64,000 nucleotides of DNA from Desulfobacterales bacterium (GTDB lineage: Bacteria > Desulfobacterota > Desulfobacteria > Desulfobacterales > JAFDDL01), in contig JAVEYW010000001.1 in assembly GCA_034003325.1 (NCBI GenBank), positions 343,838 to 407,837 on the forward strand. Reading direction: 5' to 3'. This document shows, one piece after another, positions 32,797 to 43,334 of the stretch. The position numbers and the translations under genes are program-made. Within the stretch, counting starts at the first letter, position 1; each line of letters begins with the position of its first letter. The notes under the pieces were generated by a model. The model had not been told where the DNA came from, did not search any database, and saw only the letters and a list, made by a program, of their open reading frames with translations.

Positions 32797-34206
32797 TCAG
32801 CTTTCCGGGCGGCTTGCCATGAACGCCCTGGCCGCTTTGAGCCGGACCAGGGTTCGGTCTTTGCCGAGCACTGCGATGATCTCAAAAATCCCGGGGCTTA
32901 CCGTGGTGCCGGTTAATGCCAGTCGGACCGGTTGCGCGATTTTGCCCAGTTTTAAGCCGGTTGCCTCCATAACGGAAAGGAAAGCGGCTTCCAGGTTTTC
33001 GTGCGTGAACGGGTCAAGCGCTTCCAGTTTTGCGATAAGGTGTTCCATCGGTTCCAGCGCCGCCCGGTTCAGGAATTTCTGAGCGCCTTTTTCTTCGTAG
33101 GTTGTGATTTCCCGATAGTAAAACCCGGCCATTTCCGCCATTTCCTTCAGCGTTTTGCTGCGTGGCTGAAGGGTTTCAATGACCCCCTCGAGGTATTCTC
33201 CAGGTAGGGCATCATAGCCTTTTTCAAGCAAAAAAGGCATGAGATGGGGCGTTAACGCGGCCGGGGAAGCGGCCTGAATATGATCGGCGTTGAGGGCGAG
33301 TAGCTTTTCGGGATTGAATACACCGGCAGAGCGGCCGATATTTTCAATGGAAAATTTTTCAATCAGTTCGGCTCGGGTGAAGAATTCCTGATCCCCGTGA
33401 GACCAACCAAGGCGCACCAGGTAATTGATCATGGCGTCGGGCAAAATGCCCTCGTCCCGGTAGGCCGTGACCGAGGTGGCGCCGTGCCGTTTACTGAGGC
33501 GGGTCTTGTCATGACCGAGAACCATGGGCACATGGCCGAAGGTCGGCAAGGGGTGGCCCAGGGCCTTAAAAAGAAGAATTTGCTTAGGCGAATTGTTAAC
33601 ATGATCATCGCCCCGAATGACGGTGTTGATTCCCATGGTGATATCGTCCACGACCACAGCCAGGTTGTAGGTGGGACTTCCGTCACTGCGGCAAATGATG
33701 AAGTCGTCCAGTTCGGCATTTTGAAATACGATATTGCCCTTGATGACATCCGGCAAGATGGTGGTGCCAAGTTCGGGCGCTTTAAACCGCACCACGGCCT
33801 TGTCGGTTTTGCTCAGATTTTTATTGCGGCAGGTTCCGTCGTATTTGGGTTTGCCTCCTTCTGCCTTGGCCTTTTCCCGCATGGCTTCTACTTCTTCGGG
33901 CAAACAGGTACAGTAATAGGCATGTCCGCTGTCAAGCAGCTTTTGAATATATTCCAAATAAATATCGGTTCGTTTGGATTGAAAAAACGGTCCGGAATCC
34001 CATTCGATGCCGAGCCATTCAAGCGCTTCAAAAATGGCGTCCACGGAAGCATCCGTGCTTCGGGCCGCGTCCGTATCCTCGATTCTGAGCACAAACTCGC
34101 CCTTCATGTGCCGGGCGTAAAGCCAGTTGAACAAGGCCGTGCGCGCGCCGCCTAAGTGTAAAAACCCAGAGGGGCTGGGTGGAAATCTGGTAATGATTTT
34201 TTTCAT
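32797..34206 (-). CDS. gltX: Glutamyl-tRNA synthetase
   Basis: 469 residues from ATG 34206, eight bases after AAGGTGA; an upstream in-frame GTG would add four residues. Class I signatures: PSPSGFLHLGG (HIGH region, residues 10-20) and RLSKRHGA (KMSKS region, near 240). Charges tRNA-Glu with Glu; in bacteria with GatCAB a nondiscriminating form also charges tRNA-Gln. A tRNA-Gln lies directly downstream, which makes the second possibility worth noting. Zn-binding cysteines CTCLPEE...CRNK (near residue 99-128) are partly present. Confidence 0.95.
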   Translation of the reverse strand: MKKIITRFPPSPSGFLHLGGARTALFNWLYARHMKGEFVLRIEDTDAARSTDASVDAIFEALEWLGIEWDSGPFFQSKRTDIYLEYIQKLLDSGHAYYCTCLPEEVEAMREKAKAEGGKPKYDGTCRNKNLSKTDKAVVRFKAPELGTTILPDVIKGNIVFQNAELDDFIICRSDGSPTYNLAVVVDDITMGINTVIRGDDHVNNSPKQILLFKALGHPLPTFGHVPMVLGHDKTRLSKRHGATSVTAYRDEGILPDAMINYLVRLGWSHGDQEFFTRAELIEKFSIENIGRSAGVFNPEKLLALNADHIQAASPAALTPHLMPFLLEKGYDALPGEYLEGVIETLQPRSKTLKEMAEMAGFYYREITTYEEKGAQKFLNRAALEPMEHLIAKLEALDPFTHENLEAAFLSVMEATGLKLGKIAQPVRLALTGTTVSPGIFEIIAVLGKDRTLVRLKAARAFMASRPES

Positions 34207-34750
34207 GGGTTGTGTCACCTTAATTTGCTAAGCCGGGGTCGAGTCGCGGAAGGGAAATCGCAATTAATGTTCTGCCTGATGTCTGAACAGGGCCGCCGGG
34301 AATAGCTTGATAGTAATTAATGTATAGCAAAAATACAATTTAACAAACTTATATTATTATATATTTAGCTTTTTTTACTCTGATTTGTAAAAGATTAAAT
34401 AAGCAATATGAAACCGACTGACGCCTGCGCCGGTGACGGGAAAAGCCGATGCCATACCATCAAAAAAATGGCGTTTTACTGGGTACTGTACCGGCTCGTC
34501 CTCATTCATTTTTGATTCCATCGCTTAAGATACTATATCGTTTTAATAAGTTATGTTTATATATGCTTTGGCGCCATAACCTGTTGCCTTCCATAGCACA
34601 GAGCCCGGGACAGTACAACCGATGAAATAAAAAAATGACAGATAAGGGTTGACTTTCGAGCGGTTTTCAATTACTAAAACGGCTGCATCGGGATAAGTGA
34701 ATCCTTTGCAGATGCTTTAAAAATAATTACAAATAGTTAGGAGATTACTC
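34207..34750. promoter_or_regulatory. Intergenic region between gltX and rpmF with the operon promoter
   Basis: A divergent 544-base gap. A good plus-strand promoter is TTGACT (34649-34654), 17-base spacer, TACTAA (34672-34677), about 75 bases before the rpmF ATG; GTTAGGAG serves as its ribosome site. A very AT-rich block (34318-34395) could hold the gltX promoter. I see no gene, riboswitch or clear terminator in the rest. Confidence 0.6.
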
Positions 34751-34933
34751 ATGGCGGTACCAAAGAGAAAGAAATCCAAGTCGAAGCGGGACATGCGGCG
34801 AACGCACCAGAAAACGGACGCCCCAAATGTTTCCACATGCCCCCAGTGCGGCGAGGCCAAGCTGCCGCATCATGCCTGCAAGGAGTGTGGTGAATATAAA
34901 GGAAGAACTGTAATAGAAACCAAAGAGGACTAG
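34751..34933 (+). CDS. rpmF: Ribosomal protein bL32
   Basis: 60 residues, [17 protein letters not shown], with the zinc ribbon [18 protein letters not shown] (four Cys). Component of the 50S subunit. In many bacteria rpmF heads the fatty-acid operon, as here; the next gene follows at six bases. Confidence 0.97.
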   Translation: MAVPKRKKSKSKRDMRRTHQKTDAPNVSTCPQCGEAKLPHHACKECGEYKGRTVIETKED

Positions 34934-34939
34934 TCGCTT

Positions 34940-36610
34940 ATGTCAGGAAGGACGCCGGGAACGCAGGCTTCATTGCAGGGGTTGAATGCGCAATCGCTGC
35001 AGATGGTTTTGGATACGGTTAAAGATCTGAAAAAACGATTGTTGACCAAAGAAAATATCCTGGAGTACGACAAAACGGAAACATTTCCGGAAAAAACGAT
35101 CCGGCGCATGTTGAAACCGGATGTGGGGTTGCAACTCTTGTTTATTCCCGAGGCCTACGGCGGGGTTGGCGCCGGGACGAGGGATTGCTGTAAGGTGATT
35201 CGGGAAGTATCTAAAATATGCCTCGGCATCTCCACGGGGGTCTTTGCCATTCAGCTAGGCGCGGATCCGCTTCTTGTGGGGGGTACCGAAGAACAAAAGG
35301 CCAAATGGCTCGGCATGATCGCCGATGGAAAAGCGCTGGTGGCCTATGCCGTGACTGAGCCGGAAGCTGGCAGCAACCTGGCGGCGTTAACGACCCAGGC
35401 CAACCCCGTGGTAAATGATGCCGGCGAGATCACCGGATATAAAGTGAACGGAAGCAAAATTTTCATTTCCAACGGCGGGTACGCCGATTTTATCACGCTG
35501 CTGGCCGACACACCGGAAGGCCCCACCTTTTTTGTTGTTGAAAAGGGAACGCCTGGTTTTGAACAGGCCAAGGGCGAGGAAAAGCATGGTATCCGGGCAT
35601 CCAACACCTCCCCGCTTTACTTCAGCGATGTGTTCGTGCCGGTGGAAAACATTGTCGGCGGTGTGCCGGGCAAGGGGCTTCAGCAGGCCAACAAGGTCTT
35701 CGGCTATACGCGATTGATGGTGGGCGCCATGGGCCTGGGCGCTGCGGATAAAGCCCTTGAGATTGTGATTGCGTATGCAAAGGAGCGGATTCAGTTCGGT
35801 GGTCCCCTATCCGAAAAGCAGGGGTATACGCATAAACTGGTTGTTCCCAATGCAGTGCGCATCGAAGCCGGCTCCGCGCATCTGGATGAGATCGGCACCC
35901 GGTTGGACAGCGGGGAATACGATCTTCAGGTGGAAGGCTCCATCAACAAATATTTTTGTACCGAGGCAGCCAATAAAGCCGCCGACGATGCGGTGCAGGC
36001 ACTGGGCGGATACGGCTACATCTGTGAATATGAGGTGGAAAAGATTCGCAGGGATGCCAAGATCACTACAATCTACGAAGGCACGAGCGAAATTCAGCAA
36101 AACATCATCAGCACCTTTCGGTGGAAAAACACGCGAAAAACCAAAGGTGCTTTTTACCGGGAAATCGGTGATGAAATGCTGGCGCTTGAAACGGAGTTGG
36201 GCAACGGCGGCTACCGGTTCTGCGGACTGGCGGCGCATGCGCTCAATGCCACCATCGATCTTGCGCACCATCACCGGCTCACCCGTGAGCAGTATCTCAT
36301 GTTCCAGTTGGCGGATATGATGACCTATGTCGAAGTGGGGGCTGCGCTGGCCAGAAAAGCGGCTCGACTCACCCGCGCCGGGGATGCTGCGGCGGAAAAG
36401 TTTGCGGCCATGTCGCGAATTTTTGCGCGGGAAACTGCTCAGTTGATAACCAAAAATGCCATGGGAATACTGCTCGGAACGGATGCCATTGATGAGGCGA
36501 CTATCGCCGAATTTAAAGCGGCGGTTTCTTTGGATGCCCTGGTATCATGCCAGCAGGGCAGTTTGGCGGATATGAACCTGGTGGCGGATAAATTATTTGC
36601 GAGGAAATGA
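34940..36610 (+). CDS. Acyl-CoA dehydrogenase family flavoprotein
   Basis: 556 residues. FAD/acyl-CoA motifs are visible: YAVTEPEAGSNLA (~residue 135), FISNGGYADF, and the C-terminal IYEGTSEIQQNII region with the base position Glu in YEGTSE (~375). About 150 extra C-terminal residues, rich in helices, follow as in the longer ACAD subgroup. It oxidises acyl-CoA to enoyl-CoA with electrons to ETF. Its location between rpmF and fabG, where plsX-fabH-fabD usually stand, suggests a role in fatty-acid metabolism tied to synthesis, possibly run in the reductive direction (inference). Confidence 0.9.
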   Translation: MSGRTPGTQASLQGLNAQSLQMVLDTVKDLKKRLLTKENILEYDKTETFPEKTIRRMLKPDVGLQLLFIPEAYGGVGAGTRDCCKVIREVSKICLGISTGVFAIQLGADPLLVGGTEEQKAKWLGMIADGKALVAYAVTEPEAGSNLAALTTQANPVVNDAGEITGYKVNGSKIFISNGGYADFITLLADTPEGPTFFVVEKGTPGFEQAKGEEKHGIRASNTSPLYFSDVFVPVENIVGGVPGKGLQQANKVFGYTRLMVGAMGLGAADKALEIVIAYAKERIQFGGPLSEKQGYTHKLVVPNAVRIEAGSAHLDEIGTRLDSGEYDLQVEGSINKYFCTEAANKAADDAVQALGGYGYICEYEVEKIRRDAKITTIYEGTSEIQQNIISTFRWKNTRKTKGAFYREIGDEMLALETELGNGGYRFCGLAAHALNATIDLAHHHRLTREQYLMFQLADMMTYVEVGAALARKAARLTRAGDAAAEKFAAMSRIFARETAQLITKNAMGILLGTDAIDEATIAEFKAAVSLDALVSCQQGSLADMNLVADKLFARK

Positions 36611-37374
36611 TGAGCGATCAGACAAAACGGACCGTAGTCGTCACCGGCGGCTCCAGAGGGATTGGGCGGGCCATTTGCAGGGAATTGGCCGGCGATGGCG
36701 TTTTCATTTACTTCAATTATTTTAACCCCGGGGACCCGGAAGGCGAAAAAGCGGCCGCCGCCGAAACGGAAAAAATCGTGATGGATTTCGGCGCAACGGC
36801 TTACAGCGAAAGTGTGGATGTGACTTCCGGCGCGGCCCTGGCGGCTTTTTTTAAGAAGGTGGTGGAGGGTACCGGCCGCATCGATGTGTTGGTGAACAAT
36901 GCCGGCATTACTCGGGATAGTCTAATAGCCCGAATGAAAGAAGATGTCTGGGACAGTGTCATCGACATTAACCTCAAGGGGGTTTTTCGCTGTACGCAAC
37001 TGGCCGCAAAAGTCATGATGTCTCAGCGTTGCGGCAGCATCGTCAACATTGCCTCCATCAGCGGCGTCCTCGGCACGGCCGGGCAGGCCAATTATGCGGC
37101 ATCCAAGGCCGGCGTGATTGCCTTGACGAAAGTTTCAGCCCGGGAGCTGGCAGGTCGAAATGTGACGGTCAACGCTGTGGCGCCGGGGTTTATTATAACC
37201 GATATGACGGCGGTGCTTTCGGATAAAGTCAAAGATGCCTATATCGAACAAATTCCGTTGAAACGGGGCGGCACGCCGGAAGATATCGCCAAGGCGGTGG
37301 CGTTTCTCGTTTCCGAGAGCGCGGCTTACATTACCGGTCAGGTGCTTCATGTCAACGGTGGTATGTATATGTAA
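36607..37374 (+). CDS. fabG: 3-oxoacyl-ACP reductase
   Basis: 255 residues, short-chain dehydrogenase. NAD(P) site TGGSRGIG (14-21), NNAG, catalytic Ser in ASISG, and YAASK. It reduces 3-oxoacyl-ACP. The start overlaps the dehydrogenase stop (ATGATGA); a second ATG three bases on has a better-spaced GAGGA. C-terminal HVNGGMYM is typical for FabG. Confidence 0.95.
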   Translation: MMSDQTKRTVVVTGGSRGIGRAICRELAGDGVFIYFNYFNPGDPEGEKAAAAETEKIVMDFGATAYSESVDVTSGAALAAFFKKVVEGTGRIDVLVNNAGITRDSLIARMKEDVWDSVIDINLKGVFRCTQLAAKVMMSQRCGSIVNIASISGVLGTAGQANYAASKAGVIALTKVSARELAGRNVTVNAVAPGFIITDMTAVLSDKVKDAYIEQIPLKRGGTPEDIAKAVAFLVSESAAYITGQVLHVNGGMYM

Positions 37375-37408
37375 TCATCAATTTAGAAAAAAGAAGGAGA
37401 GTAGATCC

Positions 37409-37639
37409 ATGTCCGTTGAGGATAAAGTAAAAAAAATAATTGCCGAAAAGCTGAGTGTCGATCTGGAAGAAGTTGTGCCCGAAGCTTCCTTTGTGGATGA
37501 TTTGGGGGCTGATTCTTTGGATCTGGTGGAGCTGATCATGTCCATGGAAGAAGAATTCGACATTGAAATTTCTGACGAAAAAGCGGAGCAAATGGTAACG
37601 GTCAAAGACGCGATCGATTACGTATTGGCTAATTCATAA
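37409..37639 (+). CDS. acpP: Acyl carrier protein
   Basis: 76 residues from ATG 37409 with AAGGAGAG upstream. DSL motif [10 protein letters not shown] with Ser36 for phosphopantetheine; acidic helical protein. Between fabG (34 bases) and fabF. Confidence 0.97.
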   Translation: MSVEDKVKKIIAEKLSVDLEEVVPEASFVDDLGADSLDLVELIMSMEEEFDIEISDEKAEQMVTVKDAIDYVLANS

Positions 37640-37902
37640 TTAATGCGTTCGGAAAACGGATTGCCCGGATTGGCGGCATAACGCCGTGCTTTACTGAAGC
37701 CCGGGCCGGTTTGGGCAATCGCTGGCCGTGAGTCTTTATTATTCCTTTTTCCCATTCAAGAAGGCGCCGGTGTGCTACATTTGGAATGTCTGATGCCGAG
37801 AAGCTGAAAGCGCTTCCTTTTTGCGGGAACGCTTGAATGGGATTTTTTAAAGTCCATGGAATCATCGCAAGGGCTTTCCGGGCACTGTATGAGGAGGTCT
37901 GT
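37640..37902 (+). promoter_or_regulatory. Structured leader between acpP and fabF with a possible leader peptide
   Basis: The 263-base gap has ATTGCCC/GGGCAAT around 37661-37718, a 10-bp perfect inverted repeat CCCATTCAAG (37751-37760) with CTTGAATGGG (37832-37841), and an overlapping local stem AAGCG(C)TTCC (37808-37817) with GGAACGCTT (37826-37834) followed by a T-run at 37843-37848. The two stems are mutually exclusive. A 16-codon frame (37786-37836, MSDAEKLKALPFCGNA) ends inside the stems. This is an attenuator-like layout. Confidence 0.45.
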
Positions 37903-39144
37903 TTGGACAGGCGGGTGGTTATTACCGGTGTCGGACTCGTGACGCCGTTGGGAATTGGGACTGAGGAAACTTGGTCGGCGCTGTGCGCCGGAAAATCGGG
38001 AATTGCCGAAGTGACGAGGTTTAATGCTTCCGCGTTTGACACCAAGATCGCCGGAGAGGTCAAAAATTTCGACCCGGCTGATTTTCTTTCGAAAAAGGAG
38101 GCACGGCGAACGCAGTTGTTCATCTGTTACGCCATTGCCGCCACCCGAATGGCGCTTGATGATTCAAAATTTGTGATCGATGAGCGAAATGCGAACCGGG
38201 TCGGCGTCTTGACGGGCTGCGGGCTCGGTGGACTGGCGATGATGGAAGACAGCCTTCGCACGCTCGACACCAAAGGGCCGAATCGCGTATCGCCGTTTTT
38301 TATTCCCATGATGATCGGCAACATGGCGCCGGGAATGGTATCCATTCAATTCGGCGCCAAAGGACCCAATGCGTCGATTGCAACGGCATGTGCCGCCGGC
38401 ACGCACGCAGTGGGGGATGCCTATAAATTGGTGAAATACGGTGTGGCCGATGCCATGATCACCGGCGGGGTGGAGTCCGTGATCACGCAGACTTGTTTTG
38501 CAGGGTTTAATGCAATGAAAGCCCTCTCCACCCGGAACGATGAGCCGCAAAAGGCCTCAAGACCTTTTGACCGGGATCGGGACGGATTTGTGGTGGGCGA
38601 AGGCGCTGGCATTTTGATTATCGAACCCCTCGATAGCGCCCGGGAACGGGGTGCCAAAATTTATGCGGAGATTATCGGTTACGGCATGAGCGGGGACGGG
38701 CACCACATCTCAGCACCCGCGCCGGGCGGCGAAGGCATGGCTCGTTGTATGCAAGCCGCGCTGGATGACGCGGGGATTGGCTACAGGGATGTAGACTATA
38801 TCAATGCTCACGGCACCTCCACGCAGCTCAACGATTATTATGAAACGCAGGCGATTAAAACCGTATATAAGGACAGGGCCAAGATCGTCCCCGTCAGTTC
38901 CACCAAATCCATGACCGGGCATCTGTTGGGCGGCGCCGGCGGGGTTGAAGCCGTTTTTTCCGCGCTTGCCATTGATCGGGGGATTCTGCCGCCGACCATT
39001 AATCTGGATAACCCCGATGATGACTGCGATCTGGATTATGTGCCCAAGGTGGCCCGAAAGGCGGAGGTGAAAACCGTTATGAGCAATTCCTTCGGATTTG
39101 GCGGCACCAACGCCTGTCTGGTGCTTCGAAAAGTGACGGATTGA
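37903..39144 (+). CDS. fabF: 3-oxoacyl-ACP synthase II
   Basis: 413 residues from TTG 37903, with GAGGAGG five bases upstream; this start gives DRRVVITGVGLVTPLG, the usual FabF N-terminus, while an ATG at 37837 would add 22 unrelated residues. Active site Cys in TACAAGTHA (~163), His in NAHGTST and in SMTGHLLGGAGG. Condenses malonyl-ACP with acyl-ACP. Confidence 0.96.
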   Translation: MDRRVVITGVGLVTPLGIGTEETWSALCAGKSGIAEVTRFNASAFDTKIAGEVKNFDPADFLSKKEARRTQLFICYAIAATRMALDDSKFVIDERNANRVGVLTGCGLGGLAMMEDSLRTLDTKGPNRVSPFFIPMMIGNMAPGMVSIQFGAKGPNASIATACAAGTHAVGDAYKLVKYGVADAMITGGVESVITQTCFAGFNAMKALSTRNDEPQKASRPFDRDRDGFVVGEGAGILIIEPLDSARERGAKIYAEIIGYGMSGDGHHISAPAPGGEGMARCMQAALDDAGIGYRDVDYINAHGTSTQLNDYYETQAIKTVYKDRAKIVPVSSTKSMTGHLLGGAGGVEAVFSALAIDRGILPPTINLDNPDDDCDLDYVPKVARKAEVKTVMSNSFGFGGTNACLVLRKVTD

Positions 39145-39525
39145 ACCGGATCACGCTTTAGCCCTTTATCAGAAACATGCACGTTTTTGCGTGTATGTTC
39201 ACTGAAGGTGAAAGATGGTTTTTATGCCTCCCAGCATCCAAGCCTTCCAGCATCCAGCTTTGCCGGATTAGGTTGATGCGGCGGAGCACGGGTGCTGCTC
39301 CGCCGCTCGATAATGATTGCCCGCCACAGAATCCCCCCCCCCTCAAGCCCCGTGCCAATGCGCCTCTTCCCGTCGGGTAAAACATAAGTTTTTTTCTTGC
39401 GATATCAAAATTATCAGACTATTAAAAAAGTTTACGCGATTGATGGGCGCAAATAGTGCTACCGGTCGAATTCGCGAATGCTAATCCGTTTCGGCGGCTC
39501 TACCACGGCCCGCCCAGGGGGGAAA
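39145..39525 (+). other. Intergenic region between fabF and rpiB with a strong hairpin
   Basis: 381 bases without a convincing gene. GCGGCGGAGCA (39278-39288) and TGCTCCGCCGC (39296-39306) make a perfect 11-bp stem, without a U-run on the plus strand. Two short direct repeats CCAGCATCCA are at 39233 and 39248. The following genes may have their own promoter in the AT-rich 39385-39445 stretch; no clear hexamers are seen. Confidence 0.45.
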
Positions 39526-39972
39526 ATGGAAAATAAGGAAACGGCCATTGTTATCGGATGTGATCATGCGGCCATTGCGTTAAAGGAGCAAATTAAAGCC
39601 TATTTAGTATCCCGCGGAATGACGGTTCACGATATCGGCACGTACTCGGAGGCCTCTGTGGATTATACGGATTTCGGTATTCAGCTGGCCCAATTGATTT
39701 CATCGGGTGAATTTAGTCGGGGGATTTTGCTTTGCGGCACCGGCATCGGCATGTCCATGGTCGCAAACCGGTTTTCAAATGTGCGTGCCGCGTTATGCAA
39801 CGATCTGTTTTCGGCCCGAATGAGCCGGCAGCATAATGATGCCAATGTGCTGGTCATGGGCGCCCGGGTCATCGGGGATATACTGGCGATGGAAATTTTG
39901 AATATTTGGCTGGAGACGCCCTATGAAGGGGGACGGCATCAGCGCCGGCTCGATAAGTTTAACCAACTATAA
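39526..39972 (+). CDS. rpiB: Ribose-5-phosphate isomerase B
   Basis: 148 residues from ATG 39526 ([16 protein letters not shown]), preceded by GGGGGGAAA; an upstream ATG would add 16 atypical residues. RpiB motifs: [22 protein letters not shown] (with the catalytic Cys), and [15 protein letters not shown]. Interconverts ribose 5-phosphate and ribulose 5-phosphate. Confidence 0.95.
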   Translation: MENKETAIVIGCDHAAIALKEQIKAYLVSRGMTVHDIGTYSEASVDYTDFGIQLAQLISSGEFSRGILLCGTGIGMSMVANRFSNVRAALCNDLFSARMSRQHNDANVLVMGARVIGDILAMEILNIWLETPYEGGRHQRRLDKFNQL

Positions 39973-39991
39973 CACCATAAAGGCGAGAAGC

Positions 39992-41239
39992 GTGAACTCG
40001 AATTTATCCATAATTGAAAAAGTTGACCCTGCGGTTGCCAGGGCCATTGCGGATGAGACCGAAAGGCAGGAAACGACGCTGGAGCTGATCGCGTCGGAGA
40101 ATATCGCCAGTCCCGCAGTCATGGCGGCTCAGGGCGGCATTATGACCAATAAATATGCCGAGGGTTATCCGGGGAAAAGATATTACGGCGGCTGTGAAAA
40201 CGTGGATGTGGCGGAAACATTGGCCATCGAGCGTGCGCAGAAACTATTCCATGCCGAATATACCAATGTGCAGCCCCATTCCGGCTCTCAGGCTAACATG
40301 GCGGTCTATTTTGCCCTTCTGGAGCCGGGAGATGTGGTGCTGGGAATGAATCTTTCCCACGGCGGCCATCTGACGCACGGCAGTCCGGTCAGTTTTTCGG
40401 GGCGGCTGTTTAAGTTCGTGCATTACGGCGTCAATCCCGACACCGGTATCATTGATTATGAGGCGCTTGCCGCCTTAGCAAAGCAGCACCGGCCCCGCAT
40501 GATTGTTGCCGGTGCGAGCGCATACCCTCGAATTCTCGAATTTGAGGCGTTCGGACGCATTGCGCGTTCCGTGGACGCTTTTCTGATGGTGGACATGGCC
40601 CATATCGCGGGGCTGGTGGCGGCAGAGCTGCATCCTTCGCCGGTACCCATGGCCGATGTCGTGACCTCCACCACGCACAAAACCCTGCGGGGACCTCGGG
40701 GCGGGTTGATTTTGTCCAAAACCGCGTATGGAGAAAAACTCGGGAAACAGATTTTCCCGGGCATTCAAGGGGGGCCGCTCATGCATGTAATTGCCGCCAA
40801 AGCGGTGGCGTTTCAGGAAGCCCTTTTGGATTCCTTTCGGGTTTATCAGCAGCAGGTGTTGAAAAACGCGAAAGCCCTGGCCGGCCACTTGATGGCGGCA
40901 GGAATTGATCTTGTGTCCGGCGGGACGGATAACCATCTAATGCTGGCGAATTTGACCCGCCTGAAGATTAGCGGAAAAGATGCAGAGATCGTGCTGCATC
41001 GGGCCGGCATTACGGTGAATAAAAATTCGATACCCGGAGAAAAACTCAGCCCCTTTGTGACCAGCGGCATTCGCATCGGTACGCCGGCGATTACCACACG
41101 CGGCATGAAGGAACCGGAAATGGCCGATATTTCAGGCTTTATTATGGACGTTTTAACGCATCCCGAAGATACGGCGCGCATTGTTGGCGTGAGAGAAAAG
41201 GTGCGAGCGCTTTGCGCCGCATTTCCGTTATATGCGTAA
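39992..41239 (+). CDS. glyA: Serine hydroxymethyltransferase
   Basis: 415 residues from GTG 39992, with AAGGCGAG upstream; longer frames overlap rpiB. Signatures: [35 protein letters not shown], and [13 protein letters not shown] with the PLP lysine. Makes glycine and 5,10-methylene-tetrahydrofolate from serine. It lies next to dCMP deaminase and riboflavin genes that use one-carbon and purine precursors. Confidence 0.97.
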   Translation: MNSNLSIIEKVDPAVARAIADETERQETTLELIASENIASPAVMAAQGGIMTNKYAEGYPGKRYYGGCENVDVAETLAIERAQKLFHAEYTNVQPHSGSQANMAVYFALLEPGDVVLGMNLSHGGHLTHGSPVSFSGRLFKFVHYGVNPDTGIIDYEALAALAKQHRPRMIVAGASAYPRILEFEAFGRIARSVDAFLMVDMAHIAGLVAAELHPSPVPMADVVTSTTHKTLRGPRGGLILSKTAYGEKLGKQIFPGIQGGPLMHVIAAKAVAFQEALLDSFRVYQQQVLKNAKALAGHLMAAGIDLVSGGTDNHLMLANLTRLKISGKDAEIVLHRAGITVNKNSIPGEKLSPFVTSGIRIGTPAITTRGMKEPEMADISGFIMDVLTHPEDTARIVGVREKVRALCAAFPLYA

Positions 41240-41272
41240 GTTTCCATCTTTAGCGCGATAGGAGGCATGAAC

Positions 41273-41749
41273 ATGCCGGAGGGACGGACACGGCCGTCTT
41301 GGGAGACGTATTTTATGGAGATCACCACACTTGTGGCCAAACGCTCCACCTGTCGTCGTCGCGCCGTGGGCGCAATTATCGTAAAAGACAAACGAATTTT
41401 GAGCACCGGCTACAATGGAGCACCCACCGGCACCCGCCACTGCATTGATATCGGATGTCTGCGCGAAGAGCTGAATATCGCCTCGGGCCAGCGTCACGAG
41501 CTTTGCCGTGCCATCCATGCCGAGCAGAACGCCATCATTCAAGCAGCCTACCATGGGGTGAGTGTCAAGGGCGCCACGCTTTTTTGCACCCATTTGCCCT
41601 GTGCGATATGCGCCAAGATGATCATCAACGCGGGGATCAAAAAAATATTTTATCAATCCGGGTACGCGGATGAAATGTCGATCGGGTTGCTGGCGGAAGC
41701 GGGGGTTGAATTGATTCAACTGAACGTGCCGGAAAAACAGGAGGCCTAA
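41273..41749 (+). CDS. Deoxycytidylate deaminase-type enzyme (ComEB family)
   Basis: 158 residues; ATG 41273 chosen as AGGAGGC is seven bases upstream. Zinc site HAEQNAI with PCAICAKMI, catalytic Glu in HAE, and [14 protein letters not shown] plus TGYNGAPTG as in the dCMP deaminase family. It converts dCMP to dUMP for thymidylate supply. TAATG overlap with nrdR. Confidence 0.93.
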   Translation: MPEGRTRPSWETYFMEITTLVAKRSTCRRRAVGAIIVKDKRILSTGYNGAPTGTRHCIDIGCLREELNIASGQRHELCRAIHAEQNAIIQAAYHGVSVKGATLFCTHLPCAICAKMIINAGIKKIFYQSGYADEMSIGLLAEAGVELIQLNVPEKQEA

Positions 41750-42228
41750 TGAAATGCCCATTTTGTGGAGAGCTTGATAACAAGGTCATTGATTCCAGGC
41801 TGAGCAAGGACGGAAATGTGATTCGTCGAAGACGGGAATGCCTTGTATGTGAAAGACGGTTCACCACTTATGAGCATATCGAGGAAATCCCCATCATGAT
41901 TGTCAAAAAGGACGGGCGCAGGGAGGTCTTTTCCCGGGAAAAGGTGCGCTCGGGCATGCAGCGGGCCTGTGAAAAGCGAAACATCAGCATGAACGTGATC
42001 GAAGAGAGCATTGATGAGTTGGAGCGTGATCTGCGGGAAACCGGAAAAAAGGAAATTTCTTCGAGCATGCTCGGTGAATGGGTGATGGAAGCGCTTCACA
42101 AAATGGATGATGTGGCCTATGTCCGATTTGCCTCGGTTTATCGGGAATTTAAGGATGTGAACGATTTCGTGGAAGAACTCAAGAGTCTGCTCAGCGTGGG
42201 AAAGAGCTCGACGATAGACGCAAAATGA
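41749..42228 (+). CDS. nrdR: Ribonucleotide reductase regulator NrdR
   Basis: 159 residues. N-terminal zinc ribbon CPFCG...CLVC (positions 3-6, 31-34), [17 protein letters not shown], and ATP-cone domain ([19 protein letters not shown]). Represses ribonucleotide reductase genes in response to dATP/ATP. Overlaps ribD by four bases. Confidence 0.97.
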   Translation: MKCPFCGELDNKVIDSRLSKDGNVIRRRRECLVCERRFTTYEHIEEIPIMIVKKDGRREVFSREKVRSGMQRACEKRNISMNVIEESIDELERDLRETGKKEISSSMLGEWVMEALHKMDDVAYVRFASVYREFKDVNDFVEELKSLLSVGKSSTIDAK

Positions 42229-43334
42229 TGACGGATAACGACTACATGGCCATGGCGCTGGCGCTCGCCGAAAAAGGGACCGGGTATGTGTCCCCCAACC
42301 CCCTGGTGGGTGCAGTTGTCGTTAAAGACGGGGTTGTGGTCGGAAAGGGATATCACGAGGCGGTCGGAAAAGCCCACGCCGAAGTGAATGCGTTAAACGA
42401 TGCCGGGGAAAAAGCCGTTGGCGCGACGCTCTATGTGACCCTTGAGCCCTGCAATCATACGGGCAGAACCCCGCCGTGTACCGAGAAAATACTAAGGTCC
42501 GGGATTAAAAAGGTCGTGGTGGCCATGAGCGATCCGAACCCCCGCGTGACCGGCGGCGGCATCGAACGGCTGCGGGCCGAAGGCATCGAGGTGATAACGG
42601 GGGTGTGTGAAGCCCGCGCAGCAAAGCTCAATGAAAGTTTCACCAAGTTCATTCTTACCGGGCTACCGTTTGTGGTGTTAAAATGCGCGGCCACGCTGGA
42701 TGGCCGAATTGCCACCCGCACTGGGGACGCCCACTGGGTCACCGGGCCGGCTTCCCGGGAGTTTGTACACCGGTTACGCCATGCGCTGGACGGCATTTTA
42801 GTGGGTATCGGCACGGTACGGGCCGATGATCCCAGCCTGACAACGCGACTTGAAAACGGAACGGGCCGTGATCCGGTGCGGATTATTCTGGATTCAAAAC
42901 TGAGTCTGTCGGAAACGGCGAATGTGTTGCGGCTTAAATCCGATTCTGATACTATTATTGTCTGCGGTTCTGAGGCACCGGACGAAAAAGTGGACCGACT
43001 CACGCGGCAAAACGGGGTGCGGGTGCTTAAAGCGCCTCTGAAAGAAAACCGAATTGATTTGGTCGCTCTGATGCCGCTTCTGGGCGGGTTGGGCATGACG
43101 AGCCTGCTGGTGGAAGGCGGGGCTCGGGTGCTGGCGTCGGCGCTTGCGGCGAAGGTTGCCGATAAGATCATGTTTTTCTACGCCCCTAAAATTTTGGGGG
43201 GTGACGACGGGGTTCCGATATGCTGCGGGCCGGGGCCGGAAAAAATGGCAGATTGCGTATCGGTGCAAAACCTGGAAGTTCACCGTTTCGGTGAGGATGT
43301 GATGCTGGAAGGCTATGTTTACGGGAATAATTGA
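42225..43334 (+). CDS. ribD: Bifunctional riboflavin deaminase/reductase RibD
   Basis: 369 residues. Deaminase domain with HAEVNAL and [16 protein letters not shown] zinc ligands (residues ~50-85); reductase domain from ~145 ([33 protein letters not shown]). Steps two and three of riboflavin synthesis. ribD overlaps ribE by 20 bases. Confidence 0.96.
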   Translation: MMTDNDYMAMALALAEKGTGYVSPNPLVGAVVVKDGVVVGKGYHEAVGKAHAEVNALNDAGEKAVGATLYVTLEPCNHTGRTPPCTEKILRSGIKKVVVAMSDPNPRVTGGGIERLRAEGIEVITGVCEARAAKLNESFTKFILTGLPFVVLKCAATLDGRIATRTGDAHWVTGPASREFVHRLRHALDGILVGIGTVRADDPSLTTRLENGTGRDPVRIILDSKLSLSETANVLRLKSDSDTIIVCGSEAPDEKVDRLTRQNGVRVLKAPLKENRIDLVALMPLLGGLGMTSLLVEGGARVLASALAAKVADKIMFFYAPKILGGDDGVPICCGPGPEKMADCVSVQNLEVHRFGEDVMLEGYVYGNN

